Shown here in pieces: positions 6,824-13,919 of a stretch of 48,599 nt of DNA (positions are counted from its first letter, which is position 1; every line of letters begins with the position of its first letter). The stretch covers positions 1 through 48,599 of the forward strand of contig JARRQJ010000010.1 in assembly GCA_037381915.1 (NCBI GenBank). Reading direction: 5' to 3'. A program made the position numbers and the translations under genes. Under the pieces are notes generated by a model. That model had not been told where the DNA came from. It made no database searches and saw nothing but the letters and a program-made list of their open reading frames with translations. The DNA comes from JARRQJ01 sp037381915 (GTDB lineage Bacteria; Pseudomonadota; Gammaproteobacteria; DRLM01).

Positions 6824-9697
6824 TCATGTTCGCTTGCGCAGCAAATCCTCGAATTGCGCAAGGGGGAGCGGCTTGCCGAACAAATAGCCTTGGAATGCCT
6901 GGCAATCCAGCCGTTCGAGAAACTCGCGCTGGATATCGGTCTCCACACCCTCTGCAATCACGTTCAGGCCCAAGGCCCTGGTCATGGCGATGATGGTCTG
7001 GACGATGGCGTCGTCGTTGGGGTCGAAGGAGATGTCGCGGACGAACGATTGGTCGATCTTTATCTGGTCAAGCGGCAGCCGTTTCAGATATTGCAGGGAA
7101 GAATAGCCGGTGCCGAAATCGTCCATCGAGAAGCTGACCCCGAGAGTCTTCAGTTCACGCATCTTGGTAATGGTGTCCTCGACATCTTCCAGTACCGTAC
7201 TCTCGGTGAGTTCCAGCTTGAGACGGGAGGGCTGGGCACTGGTCTCCAGCAATACGCGTTTGACTTGAGAGACGAAGTCGTTTTGGCGGAACTGCTTGGC
7301 GCTGACATTCACCGCAAGTGTCAGGTCACGAGTCGCGGGGTCACCTTGCCATGCCCTGAGTTGGGCGCATGCGGTTTGCAGGACCAGCAAACCGATGGGA
7401 ACGATGAGTCCGGTTTCTTCGGTGATGATGATGAATTCGGCGGGAGACACCACGCCGCGTTTTGGATGATTCCAGCGCAATAGAACCTCAGCGCCCAGCG
7501 GGTGGCCCCGTCTGTCTACTTGAATCTGGTAATGCAGGCAGAATTGGCGTCCGGCCAGGGCCTGGCGCAGTTCGTCCTCGAGGTCGGCGCGCACTTCAAT
7601 GGCGGTCTGCATGGCCGGGTCGTAAAAGCGCACGGTGTTGCGCCCCGCGGTTTTGGCTTGATACATGGCGATATCCGCGTGCTTGAGCAGGTCCTCGACG
7701 CTTTCCTGGTGACCGCGAAACAGGTTCACGCCGAAACTGGCGGTGGAGAGATAGTCGTAATTGTTTAACGCATAGGGCGTGCTCAATTCGCTACGGATCT
7801 TTTCTACGATCAATTCTGCCTGCGCCGCCGCTTCCTTCCCCTGAGGGCTCAATTCCTCAAGCAGGACCACGAATTCATCGCCGCCCAAGCGGGCGACGCT
7901 GTCAATTTCGCGCACGCAAGTCACCAGGCGTCTTGCCGCTTCTATCAGCAGGTGATCGCCCATCAAATGACCCTGGGTATCGTTGATGGTCTTGAAATGA
8001 TCGAGGTCGAGAAATATCAATGCCCCGTGCCAGCCATGACGGGCGCTGGCGGCCATGGTGCGCTGCAGGCGCTCCTGTAGCAAGCGGCGGTTCGGCAGGC
8101 GGGTCAAATGATCATAGAACGCCAGTTGATGGATTTCCTGTTGCGTCTTCTTGATGTCGCTGATATCCCGAGCTACGGAGACGTAGTTGCAGATCTGGCG
8201 CTTATCGTCGTAGACCGCGGTGATGGTGACGGCCGTCGGATAGACCTCGCCGCTTTTGTGGCGGGCCCAAAGCTCTCCCGACCACCTGCCTGAATCGAGC
8301 AGTTGGGATTTTACGTCTTGGAAGATCGCGGCATCGCGATGTTCCGACTTGAGTATGGCCGGATTCTCGCCGATCAGTTCTTTCGCGCCGTAGCCGCTCA
8401 TGTCCTGAAATGCCTGATTGACGCGCAAGATATTGGCGTCGCGGTCGGTGATGAGGATGGCGTCCTGGCTTTCAAACGTGGTGGCGGCAATGCGCAGCTC
8501 CTCTTCTATCTGTTTGCGCTTGCTGATATCGCGGGCGTAGCCGCAGTTGTATTCCTCGTCCTCGAAGCGCATGTAATTGATGGAGACCTCCACGGGATAG
8601 ATCCTGCCGTCCTTGGTGCAATGCCGCGATTCAAAGGTGAAGGACCGGTGCTTTTTGAGGTCCTCCCAGTGTTCCGGCCAGGCGTCCGCCGGAAAATCCG
8701 GGTCGAAATCGGGAACGCTCATGCGCAGCATCTCCTCCTGCGTGTAACCCAGGGATTGGCAGGCGGCGATGTTGGCGTACAGCACCTTCGCTTCGGAGTT
8801 GATCCAGGTGACTTTGTCGCCCATATGATCGATGGAGAATTTCATCATTTGCAGGGCGCGTTGATCGCGCTTGCGCTGGCTGATGTCTGTGATCACGCCG
8901 ATGGTGCGCACCTTGCGGCGAGCGCATCCCTCACCCTCGAACAGCGTTTTCGAACGGGCATGCAGCCAGAAAATGTTGCCCAGGCCGCACTTGATGCGAA
9001 ACTCCAAATCAATTCTGCCGTTGCTCAGCGGCTCATGGGCCTGCGCGATGCTTGTCTCGACCCTGTCGCGGTCCTCCGGCAATACACACTCCATGAAACG
9101 TTTTATGGTCACTTCGTCGTCGCGACCAAAACCGAACATGTTCCGCAACTCCGGGGACCAATAGAGAGTGTCGGAGAGATGGTCGTGATCATAAATACCG
9201 ACACGCGCGGACTGGAGCGCCAGCTGCAGGCGCTGTTCGGCAAGACTGTGCGCCTCTTCCGCCTGTTTGCGCGCGGTGACGTCCTGGCCGATTGACAATA
9301 CGCCGGTGATGTTGCCCTGCGCATCGTGCGCGGCTTGGCCGTGCCATTCTATCTCGCGTTCTTCTCCCGAGGAGGTGACGATGGGGTTGATATTGTTCCG
9401 TATGGGCGAATCATGTGCGACCGAGTGGAACAATGCACGAATACGCTCCTGGTCGTGTTCCGGCAGAAGGGTGCCGAACCAGTCTTTGCCTTTGATATCG
9501 CTCAAGCGGTAACCGGTGAGCTGTTCAAAATAGGGATTGACGTATTGAATGTTGCCGTGGGTGTCAAGCAGCAGGACGATCACCTGCGCCTTGTCTGTCA
9601 TGAGTTGGAGTATGGCATGATCAAGCATGGATGACGGGGCGTGCTGCGTCTTTTCGCTGCCGTATCGCGGGGAGGTCGAATCTGTTGTCGTGGACAT
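6824..9697 (-). CDS. PAS–GGDEF–EAL cyclic-di-GMP signalling protein
   Basis: A protein of 957 residues without membrane helices. It has four PAS/PAC modules (about 28–145, 150–275, 280–395 and 400–520), a GGDEF domain with the intact GGDEF motif at 605–609, and an EAL domain whose signature reads EVL (737–739, in GAEVLLRWNHP). The metal-binding DDFGTGYSSL loop and later EGVET motif are intact. It may therefore make and break cyclic di-GMP, with PAS domains sensing redox, oxygen or small ligands. Ala to Val in the EAL signature keeps the catalytic Glu and need not inactivate the domain. ATG 9697 has GGAGGGG just upstream. The gene is monocistronic. Confidence 0.93.
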   Translation of the reverse strand: MSTTTDSTSPRYGSEKTQHAPSSMLDHAILQLMTDKAQVIVLLLDTHGNIQYVNPYFEQLTGYRLSDIKGKDWFGTLLPEHDQERIRALFHSVAHDSPIRNNINPIVTSSGEEREIEWHGQAAHDAQGNITGVLSIGQDVTARKQAEEAHSLAEQRLQLALQSARVGIYDHDHLSDTLYWSPELRNMFGFGRDDEVTIKRFMECVLPEDRDRVETSIAQAHEPLSNGRIDLEFRIKCGLGNIFWLHARSKTLFEGEGCARRKVRTIGVITDISQRKRDQRALQMMKFSIDHMGDKVTWINSEAKVLYANIAACQSLGYTQEEMLRMSVPDFDPDFPADAWPEHWEDLKKHRSFTFESRHCTKDGRIYPVEVSINYMRFEDEEYNCGYARDISKRKQIEEELRIAATTFESQDAILITDRDANILRVNQAFQDMSGYGAKELIGENPAILKSEHRDAAIFQDVKSQLLDSGRWSGELWARHKSGEVYPTAVTITAVYDDKRQICNYVSVARDISDIKKTQQEIHQLAFYDHLTRLPNRRLLQERLQRTMAASARHGWHGALIFLDLDHFKTINDTQGHLMGDHLLIEAARRLVTCVREIDSVARLGGDEFVVLLEELSPQGKEAAAQAELIVEKIRSELSTPYALNNYDYLSTASFGVNLFRGHQESVEDLLKHADIAMYQAKTAGRNTVRFYDPAMQTAIEVRADLEDELRQALAGRQFCLHYQIQVDRRGHPLGAEVLLRWNHPKRGVVSPAEFIIITEETGLIVPIGLLVLQTACAQLRAWQGDPATRDLTLAVNVSAKQFRQNDFVSQVKRVLLETSAQPSRLKLELTESTVLEDVEDTITKMRELKTLGVSFSMDDFGTGYSSLQYLKRLPLDQIKIDQSFVRDISFDPNDDAIVQTIIAMTRALGLNVIAEGVETDIQREFLERLDCQAFQGYLFGKPLPLAQFEDLLRKRT

Positions 9698-10168
9698 TAA
9701 CCCCTCCGTTTGTCACTTACTTGCGATTTCAGCTGATTCAGCCCGGCAGCGTGAAGCGCCGCGCCCATTGCCGTAGCATTCGCGCGGGTCCACTCCCGGT
9801 CTTTCCTGGTGGGACAGCGCCCGTGTTCCCGTCTGTGAAAACCGCTATGCGGGTCTCCGGCGAGGTCTTGCTTGCCCACGAGTTGTTCCCTTTGTGCGAG
9901 CATGCGCCGACAGCGGGCGTAATGGTCGCTCCATTAGCTAAATACGGGGATTTCGAGAGTGGAAACCTATTGTTAACTCCTGGATACGCGGACGCTGTTC
10001 ATCACAGGCTATCGGCAGTAGCCGGACGAAAGCTTACTTGCGAGTAGAGTAATTCCAAACGGGGTGGACGGCAAGGCCATGCCACGGGGAACGGACGGCC
10101 GGCGCGCCCGATTCGGAATCGTCTCGGCCGGGGCCCGGCGCTGGCGGGGAAAAACCGCCCGACGGCCC
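9698..10168. other. 471-bp gene-free stretch
   Basis: It separates two leftward genes. No frame here resembles a known protein and none has a convincing ribosome binding site. GC-rich inverted repeats occur downstream of the TonB-like gene (for example GGGCC/GGCCC near 10129–10140), but no T-run supports a terminator. The PAS–GGDEF–EAL promoter must lie in the part near 9700, but no clear boxes are visible. Confidence 0.5.
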
Positions 10169-11161
10169 TTATGAGGACGGCAGGAAATCGATTGGCCAGG
10201 TGAAAACCGTGGTCTGGACTTTTTTGGCGCCGAAATCAAGCAGGCGGATTCGCGCTGAAATCTGCCTGATCAGATTCGGGTCGTCCAGTTCGGCGGAGAC
10301 CACTTTGCACTTCGTGACCTCCCCGGACGGCGCGATGGTGATCTCCAGCACGACTTTGCCCTGCAAGGCGGGATTGACACGCAGGGCGCGGTGGTAAAGG
10401 GTATAAAGGGCGCCTTTGCTCCGGTCGAGAATCAGCTGGATTTGCTCAATGCTGCGTCCCCGCGTCTTGCCGCCTTGGCCCGAGCCGCCGTTCCCGTTCC
10501 CGGTTCCGGTTCCGGTTCCGGTTCCGTTCTCCGCCTCCAGGGTTTGGCTGACGACAGCGGTGGTTTGTCGGCCGGCCAATTGGGTCTGCTCTACGTCGCG
10601 GTTGAGATTTGAGGTATTGATCCCGCCGCTGCCCTTGGTACCTTCCGCGGCGATGATGGAGCGATGCACCGCGGCGGGCTGCTTGTCGGCCTTAATGAGC
10701 GGCTTCTTCTGCACCAGATTGCCAAGATCGCTATGCTGCATGCCGGCGAGCTCGTTGCTGAGGGCGAGTAAACCGCTGCGCGCGGCCTTTTTTCTCGCCG
10801 CCTGCACATCGTGCGTTGCCGGGGCCTGCTTAGGCGTGGGCGCGGCCGCGGGCGGCTTGGGTTTTGCGGCCTTAGGCTTGGGCTTGGGCTTGGGCTTGGG
10901 TCCGGGCTTTTTTTCCTCGACCTTGGGCGGCGGAGGAGGGGCCGGTGGCTTGGGTTTTTCCGCGATCACCAGCTTGGCGAGGCGCGGCGGCACGATTTCC
11001 TCCTGAGAACGATTGGCCGGCGGCACTTTTATGAAAACGACCAAGGCGGCCATTACCACATAGAGCAGCAGCATCGTCGAGGTAATGGCGCGAAAGCGCC
11101 GTTCCTCGCTGGGCGACGAACTCCATGGTAGCTCGGGGCTATGGTAGTAGGCGGCGGTCAA
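10169..11161 (-). CDS. TonB-like protein with AgmX/PglI-type C-terminus (GltG/GltJ-like)
   Basis: A protein of 330 residues with one membrane anchor (about 28–46), a Pro/Lys-rich periplasmic rod (73–115, KPKPKPKPK), a Gly/Thr/Asn linker (about 212–230) and a C-terminal domain (about 235–330). The C-terminal pattern (IQLILDRSKGALYTLYHRAL, NPALQGKVVLEITI, PSGEVTKCKVV) is that of AgmX/PglI (GltJ/GltG) of the Myxococcus gliding machine. That domain passes force or contact from the inner-membrane motor across the periplasm. The start is TTG 11161, with AGGATAG just upstream and only 4 bp after the preceding stop; no other start codon lies before the membrane helix. Two DNA hexamer tracts encode the rod and the linker. 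It is the last gene of the motor operon. Confidence 0.85.
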   Translation of the reverse strand: MTAAYYHSPELPWSSSPSEERRFRAITSTMLLLYVVMAALVVFIKVPPANRSQEEIVPPRLAKLVIAEKPKPPAPPPPPKVEEKKPGPKPKPKPKPKAAKPKPPAAAPTPKQAPATHDVQAARKKAARSGLLALSNELAGMQHSDLGNLVQKKPLIKADKQPAAVHRSIIAAEGTKGSGGINTSNLNRDVEQTQLAGRQTTAVVSQTLEAENGTGTGTGTGNGNGGSGQGGKTRGRSIEQIQLILDRSKGALYTLYHRALRVNPALQGKVVLEITIAPSGEVTKCKVVSAELDDPNLIRQISARIRLLDFGAKKVQTTVFTWPIDFLPSS

Positions 11162-11165
11162 GGCG

Positions 11166-11660
11166 CTATCCTTTTGCTGCCTTGTGAATTACCGCCAGGG
11201 TAATGTTGGTATAGCCCGCCTTGGTGCAGGTCACCATGATCTTCCTCATCAATATATAGGGAATCTTTTTATCACCCATGATGGTGATGTCGTGGCTGTC
11301 GTCCAGTTTTGATTTACGGCTGCGACTCGCTTGATGGGTCAATTCATTCAAGAGTCCGGGAATGAGATCGGCGCCCGAGGCCAGGGCCTCGGGCACCGAT
11401 GCCACCTTGCGTCCCTGGGCGATGATAGCCTCATTGTTCACCGCAACCACCAGCGTTTCCTTGGGCGTCTTTTGGGCGATGGATTCCGGAAGCCGTACCG
11501 ATTGGGTGCTGGGAAGGTTCTGCATGTTGCCCGAATTTACCAGCAGGAACAGCACCAGCACGGTGAGCATGTCGATCATGGACACGATGTTGATGACGGC
11601 ATGGCCTTTGTTGCGCCGGTGGTGGCGCTCCATGCGTCTGGCCTTGCGGGACTTCTTCAT
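11166..11660 (-). CDS. ExbD/TolR family motor protein (Asp-bearing paralog)
   Basis: A protein of 164 residues. A very basic N-terminus (KKSRKARRMERHHRRNKGH) is followed by one membrane helix containing Asp30 (SMIDMLTVLVLFLL), the proton-carrying residue of ExbD/TolR, and then a periplasmic domain. It is one of two paralogs behind a TolQ-like channel gene and overlaps the upstream paralog by 4 bp (ATGA). By analogy with AglQ/AglS of Myxococcus it would be a stator subunit using the proton gradient. It is more likely the functional proton carrier of the pair. Confidence 0.9.
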   Translation of the reverse strand: MKKSRKARRMERHHRRNKGHAVINIVSMIDMLTVLVLFLLVNSGNMQNLPSTQSVRLPESIAQKTPKETLVVAVNNEAIIAQGRKVASVPEALASGADLIPGLLNELTHQASRSRKSKLDDSHDITIMGDKKIPYILMRKIMVTCTKAGYTNITLAVIHKAAKG

Positions 11661-12166
11661 GGCTTCACCTTCACCGAAGTAGCGCCCGGCGCGTCACCGA
11701 TGGACAGATCGGGAAAGAGCTCCGCATAGCTAATCTTGTCGGGAGTGACGATTACATAATCGCGCGTCGCATCCATGGTCTTGATCAGAATGTCGTAGGG
11801 GATCTCCCTCTCCGAGAGGATGGTGGCGTTGGTCTTGTCCGGGAAGCGCGACTTGATTTGTTTCAACAGATGGTTGAGCGCTTTGAAATCGTAGTTACCA
11901 TCTTTGTTTTTGATGCGGCTGATCAGGCCGGCATTGCGATCCCCTACTTCCAGGGCCCCCTTGCGGATGATGACCTCCAGGGACAAGGCCTTGGCGGGGT
12001 TGGGCGCGTTCGTAATGGAAGACGGGATCTTCAGCTGGAGGGCGCTGAACTGAAAATAGGTAACCGAGCTCAGAAAGAACGCGACCAGCACCACCATCAA
12101 ATTAATGAATGCGGTGACATCCAGGTCGGCAATAGCGGAAGCCCGGTAGCGGGAACGGCCTATCAT
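11657..12166 (-). CDS. ExbD/TolR family motor protein (Asn variant)
   Basis: A protein of 169 residues with one membrane helix and a periplasmic domain. The family signature LDxTPLIDVMLVLL reads LDVTAFINLMVVLVAFFL here, so the membrane Asp is replaced by Asn22 (AAT codon, 12101–12103) and the following Pro is also lost. It therefore probably cannot carry protons. It overlaps both neighbours by 4 bp (ATGA), showing tight co-translation with the channel and the Asp-bearing paralog in one complex. Residues about 80–160 form the usual TolR-like periplasmic fold, with SEREIPYDILIKTMDATR. Confidence 0.9.
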   Translation of the reverse strand: MIGRSRYRASAIADLDVTAFINLMVVLVAFFLSSVTYFQFSALQLKIPSSITNAPNPAKALSLEVIIRKGALEVGDRNAGLISRIKNKDGNYDFKALNHLLKQIKSRFPDKTNATILSEREIPYDILIKTMDATRDYVIVTPDKISYAELFPDLSIGDAPGATSVKVKP

Positions 12167-12831
12167 GCGGCGTTTCCATCCCCGCCGACTTGAGGCTGGG
12201 CCGGCTGTTCCTGAAGTATGTTGAGAAACTTCACCGAGACCATCTCCAGGCTGTCCACCAATTCCGTCGTTTTGCTCTGTAGAAAGGAATAGAGCAACAT
12301 CAAGGGGATCGCAGTACCCAGGCCGAAAGCGGTACAGTTCATGGCTACTGAAATGCTTGCGGACAACAGCTCAGCCTTTTGCGCCGGATCGGCGTTGGCT
12401 ACGGCGGCGAAGGCCTCGATCAAGCCGGTGACGGTGCCGAGCAGGCCCAGCAGGGTGGAGATGTTGGCGAAGGTCGCCAGGTAGTGGGTACGTTTCTCGA
12501 GGCGAGGCACGATTTCCATCAGGCCTTCCTCCATGGCGGTCTCGATCCTGTCGCGCTGCTGTGATGATTTGAGGCGCGACAGGCCGTACGCGAGAATCTT
12601 TCCCACCGCGGCGCTGGAGTCGGCGGCCAGGTTCGTCGCTTCCCCGAACTTCCCCTTCTCGATCAGCGGCAACATCTCCTTCCAAGTCTTGATGTTCGAA
12701 CTCTTGGTGCTGCTCAAATAGAGGAAGCGCTCAATGGCGATGGCCAGTCCCAGAGCCAATACCAGGAGGATGGGATACATGAAAAAACCTCCCTCCTGCA
12801 TGAAGCCCGCAATGGAATTAACAATATGCAT
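12163..12831 (-). CDS. MotA/TolQ/ExbB proton channel protein (AglR-like)
   Basis: A protein of 222 residues with three membrane helices (about 15–35, 115–140 and 155–180). The channel motifs are clear: LLGLLGTVTGLIEAF in the second helix and AMNCTAFGLGTAIPLMLLY in the third, which carry the pore-lining Thr residues of ExbB/TolQ. AGGAGG lies seven bases before ATG 12831, and a sigma70-like promoter is visible at 12885–12913. It is the first gene of a four-gene operon (channel, two ExbD, TonB-like) with 4-bp overlaps. The paired ExbDs and AgmX-type partner favour an AglR-type role rather than TonB energisation or Tol–Pal. Confidence 0.93.
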   Translation of the reverse strand: MHIVNSIAGFMQEGGFFMYPILLVLALGLAIAIERFLYLSSTKSSNIKTWKEMLPLIEKGKFGEATNLAADSSAAVGKILAYGLSRLKSSQQRDRIETAMEEGLMEIVPRLEKRTHYLATFANISTLLGLLGTVTGLIEAFAAVANADPAQKAELLSASISVAMNCTAFGLGTAIPLMLLYSFLQSKTTELVDSLEMVSVKFLNILQEQPAQPQVGGDGNAA

Positions 12832-12884
12832 TTGACCCTCCTTACTTGGTCTGTACTTGGCTCAGCTGTCGAAATGCGCGATAC

Positions 12885-12913
12885 ATGATACGTACGCCAT
12901 ACGTGCTTGCCAA
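12885..12913 (-). promoter_or_regulatory. sigma70-type promoter of the motor operon
   Basis: On the minus strand, TTGGCA (12908–12913) and TATCAT (12885–12890) are separated by exactly 17 bp. The -10 box ends 54 bp before the channel gene start. This would let the four motor genes be transcribed independently of the TPR genes upstream. Confidence 0.6.
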
Positions 12914-12975
12914 AAAATTACAATGATTAACGACTTATTTCGAAAAGTTCTTGCTCCAAAGTGCAAATTTCACGG

Positions 12976-13263
12976 CTAGCGCGCATCGCTTTCGCCCTTG
13001 TGGTGACGGAGTTGCCGCAAATATTCGAGCTGTCGCCGATAAACGTCGCGGTCCAGGGGGGTCGCATGAGGATGCGCGCTGGGCGACGGCTTCCACTGCG
13101 GGATGGCGCTGGGGGCGTCCCGCCATGGTATGACGAAGGTTACTCTGGGCAATTCGCCGTTACCCAAGATGGTGGTCTTTTTCAGTTTCAAGCGTTCCTC
13201 GGCTCCCGCGTTGTGGCAACACAACATCGCGGCCAATATCAGCATCAAATGCATCCGGTTCAT
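12976..13263 (-). CDS. small exported protein of the motor cluster
   Basis: A protein of 95 residues starting with a signal peptide (MNRMHLMLILAAMLCCHNAGA, probable cleavage after residue 21). The mature part is basic and Pro-rich with a C-terminal helix (YRRQLEYLRQLRHHKG). Its ATG overlaps the stop of the TPR lipoprotein by 4 bp, so it belongs to the same operon. I do not recognise a family. Its position, between TPR proteins and the motor channel, suggests a periplasmic accessory, comparable in size and place to small Glt components, but sequence homology is not shown. Confidence 0.7.
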   Translation of the reverse strand: MNRMHLMLILAAMLCCHNAGAEERLKLKKTTILGNGELPRVTFVIPWRDAPSAIPQWKPSPSAHPHATPLDRDVYRRQLEYLRQLRHHKGESDAR

Positions 13264-13919
13264 GGTTTGGAGGCCTCGTTGGTTTTTTTCATACGATGCC
13301 GCAGATCGGCCAGCCAGCCCAGGAGCCGTTTATCGGAATCGCCGCTGATGCGCTGATATGCCTGATAATGATCGAGCGCCTTGGGAAGATCGTCGAGATA
13401 GATGTCATAGAGAATCGCCAAATTCAGGTGAGCGTAAGCATAATCCGGTTTTGCGGCCAGCGCTTGGTTATAGGCCGCTTCGGCGTCGCGGAAACGGCCC
13501 TGGGTTCGGTACAGCATCCCGAGATAATTGGCGGCGACATAATCCTTGCCGTCGAGGTGCAAGGCCTGCTTGAACTCCGCCTCCGCTTTCTGCGCCTTGC
13601 CTTCGTGATAGTAAAGGATCCCGAGATTGGTGTGTGGGCTGGCGAGCTTCGAGTCGAGCTTGGTGATATTGGCGAACAGCGCGGCCGCATCGTCGTCTTT
13701 CCCTGCACGCATGAAGTCGATGGCCTGCTCGAATTGGGTCTTGACTATCTTGGCGGTCTCATCCGGCACGGGTTCCGCCCGCACCTCCGCCGGCGGAGGT
13801 GCGGATGCCGCGGGCGGGGCGGTAGGCGGCACGGGCATGGGCGCGCTGCAGCCCGCCATGAGCGCGGCGAGCAGCCCGCCAATGAGGGCGGAACGCGGAT
13901 CAATAGATCGCATCGACAT
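13260..13919 (-). CDS. TPR lipoprotein (GltE-like)
   Basis: A protein of 219 residues with a lipoprotein signal ending LAALMAGC, a Pro/Ala-rich spacer and about four TPR units (about 60–205; for example PHTNLGILYYHEGKAQKAEA and AANYLGMLYRTQGRFRDAEA). It is probably anchored in the outer membrane facing the periplasm. I chose ATG 13919 because AAGGGGG lies seven bases upstream; an earlier in-frame ATG at 13946 has none. It overlaps the large TPR gene by 20 bp. A single TPR lipoprotein next to a very large TPR protein and a TolQR motor resembles the GltE(AglT)–GltD(AgmU) pair of the Agl–Glt/Nfs family, but TPR similarity alone is weak evidence. Confidence 0.85.
   Translation of the reverse strand: MSMRSIDPRSALIGGLLAALMAGCSAPMPVPPTAPPAASAPPPAEVRAEPVPDETAKIVKTQFEQAIDFMRAGKDDDAAALFANITKLDSKLASPHTNLGILYYHEGKAQKAEAEFKQALHLDGKDYVAANYLGMLYRTQGRFRDAEAAYNQALAAKPDYAYAHLNLAILYDIYLDDLPKALDHYQAYQRISGDSDKRLLGWLADLRHRMKKTNEASKP

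Noticed and set aside
7481..7489. Loss of phosphodiesterase activity because EAL reads EVL
   Set aside because: The catalytic Glu and the later metal-binding motifs are intact; EVL variants can be active.
9697..9903. A 68-residue leftward frame whose stop overlaps the start of the PAS–GGDEF–EAL gene
   Set aside because: No ribosome binding site, no recognisable family, composition typical of non-coding frames; overlap of TAATG type is probably chance.
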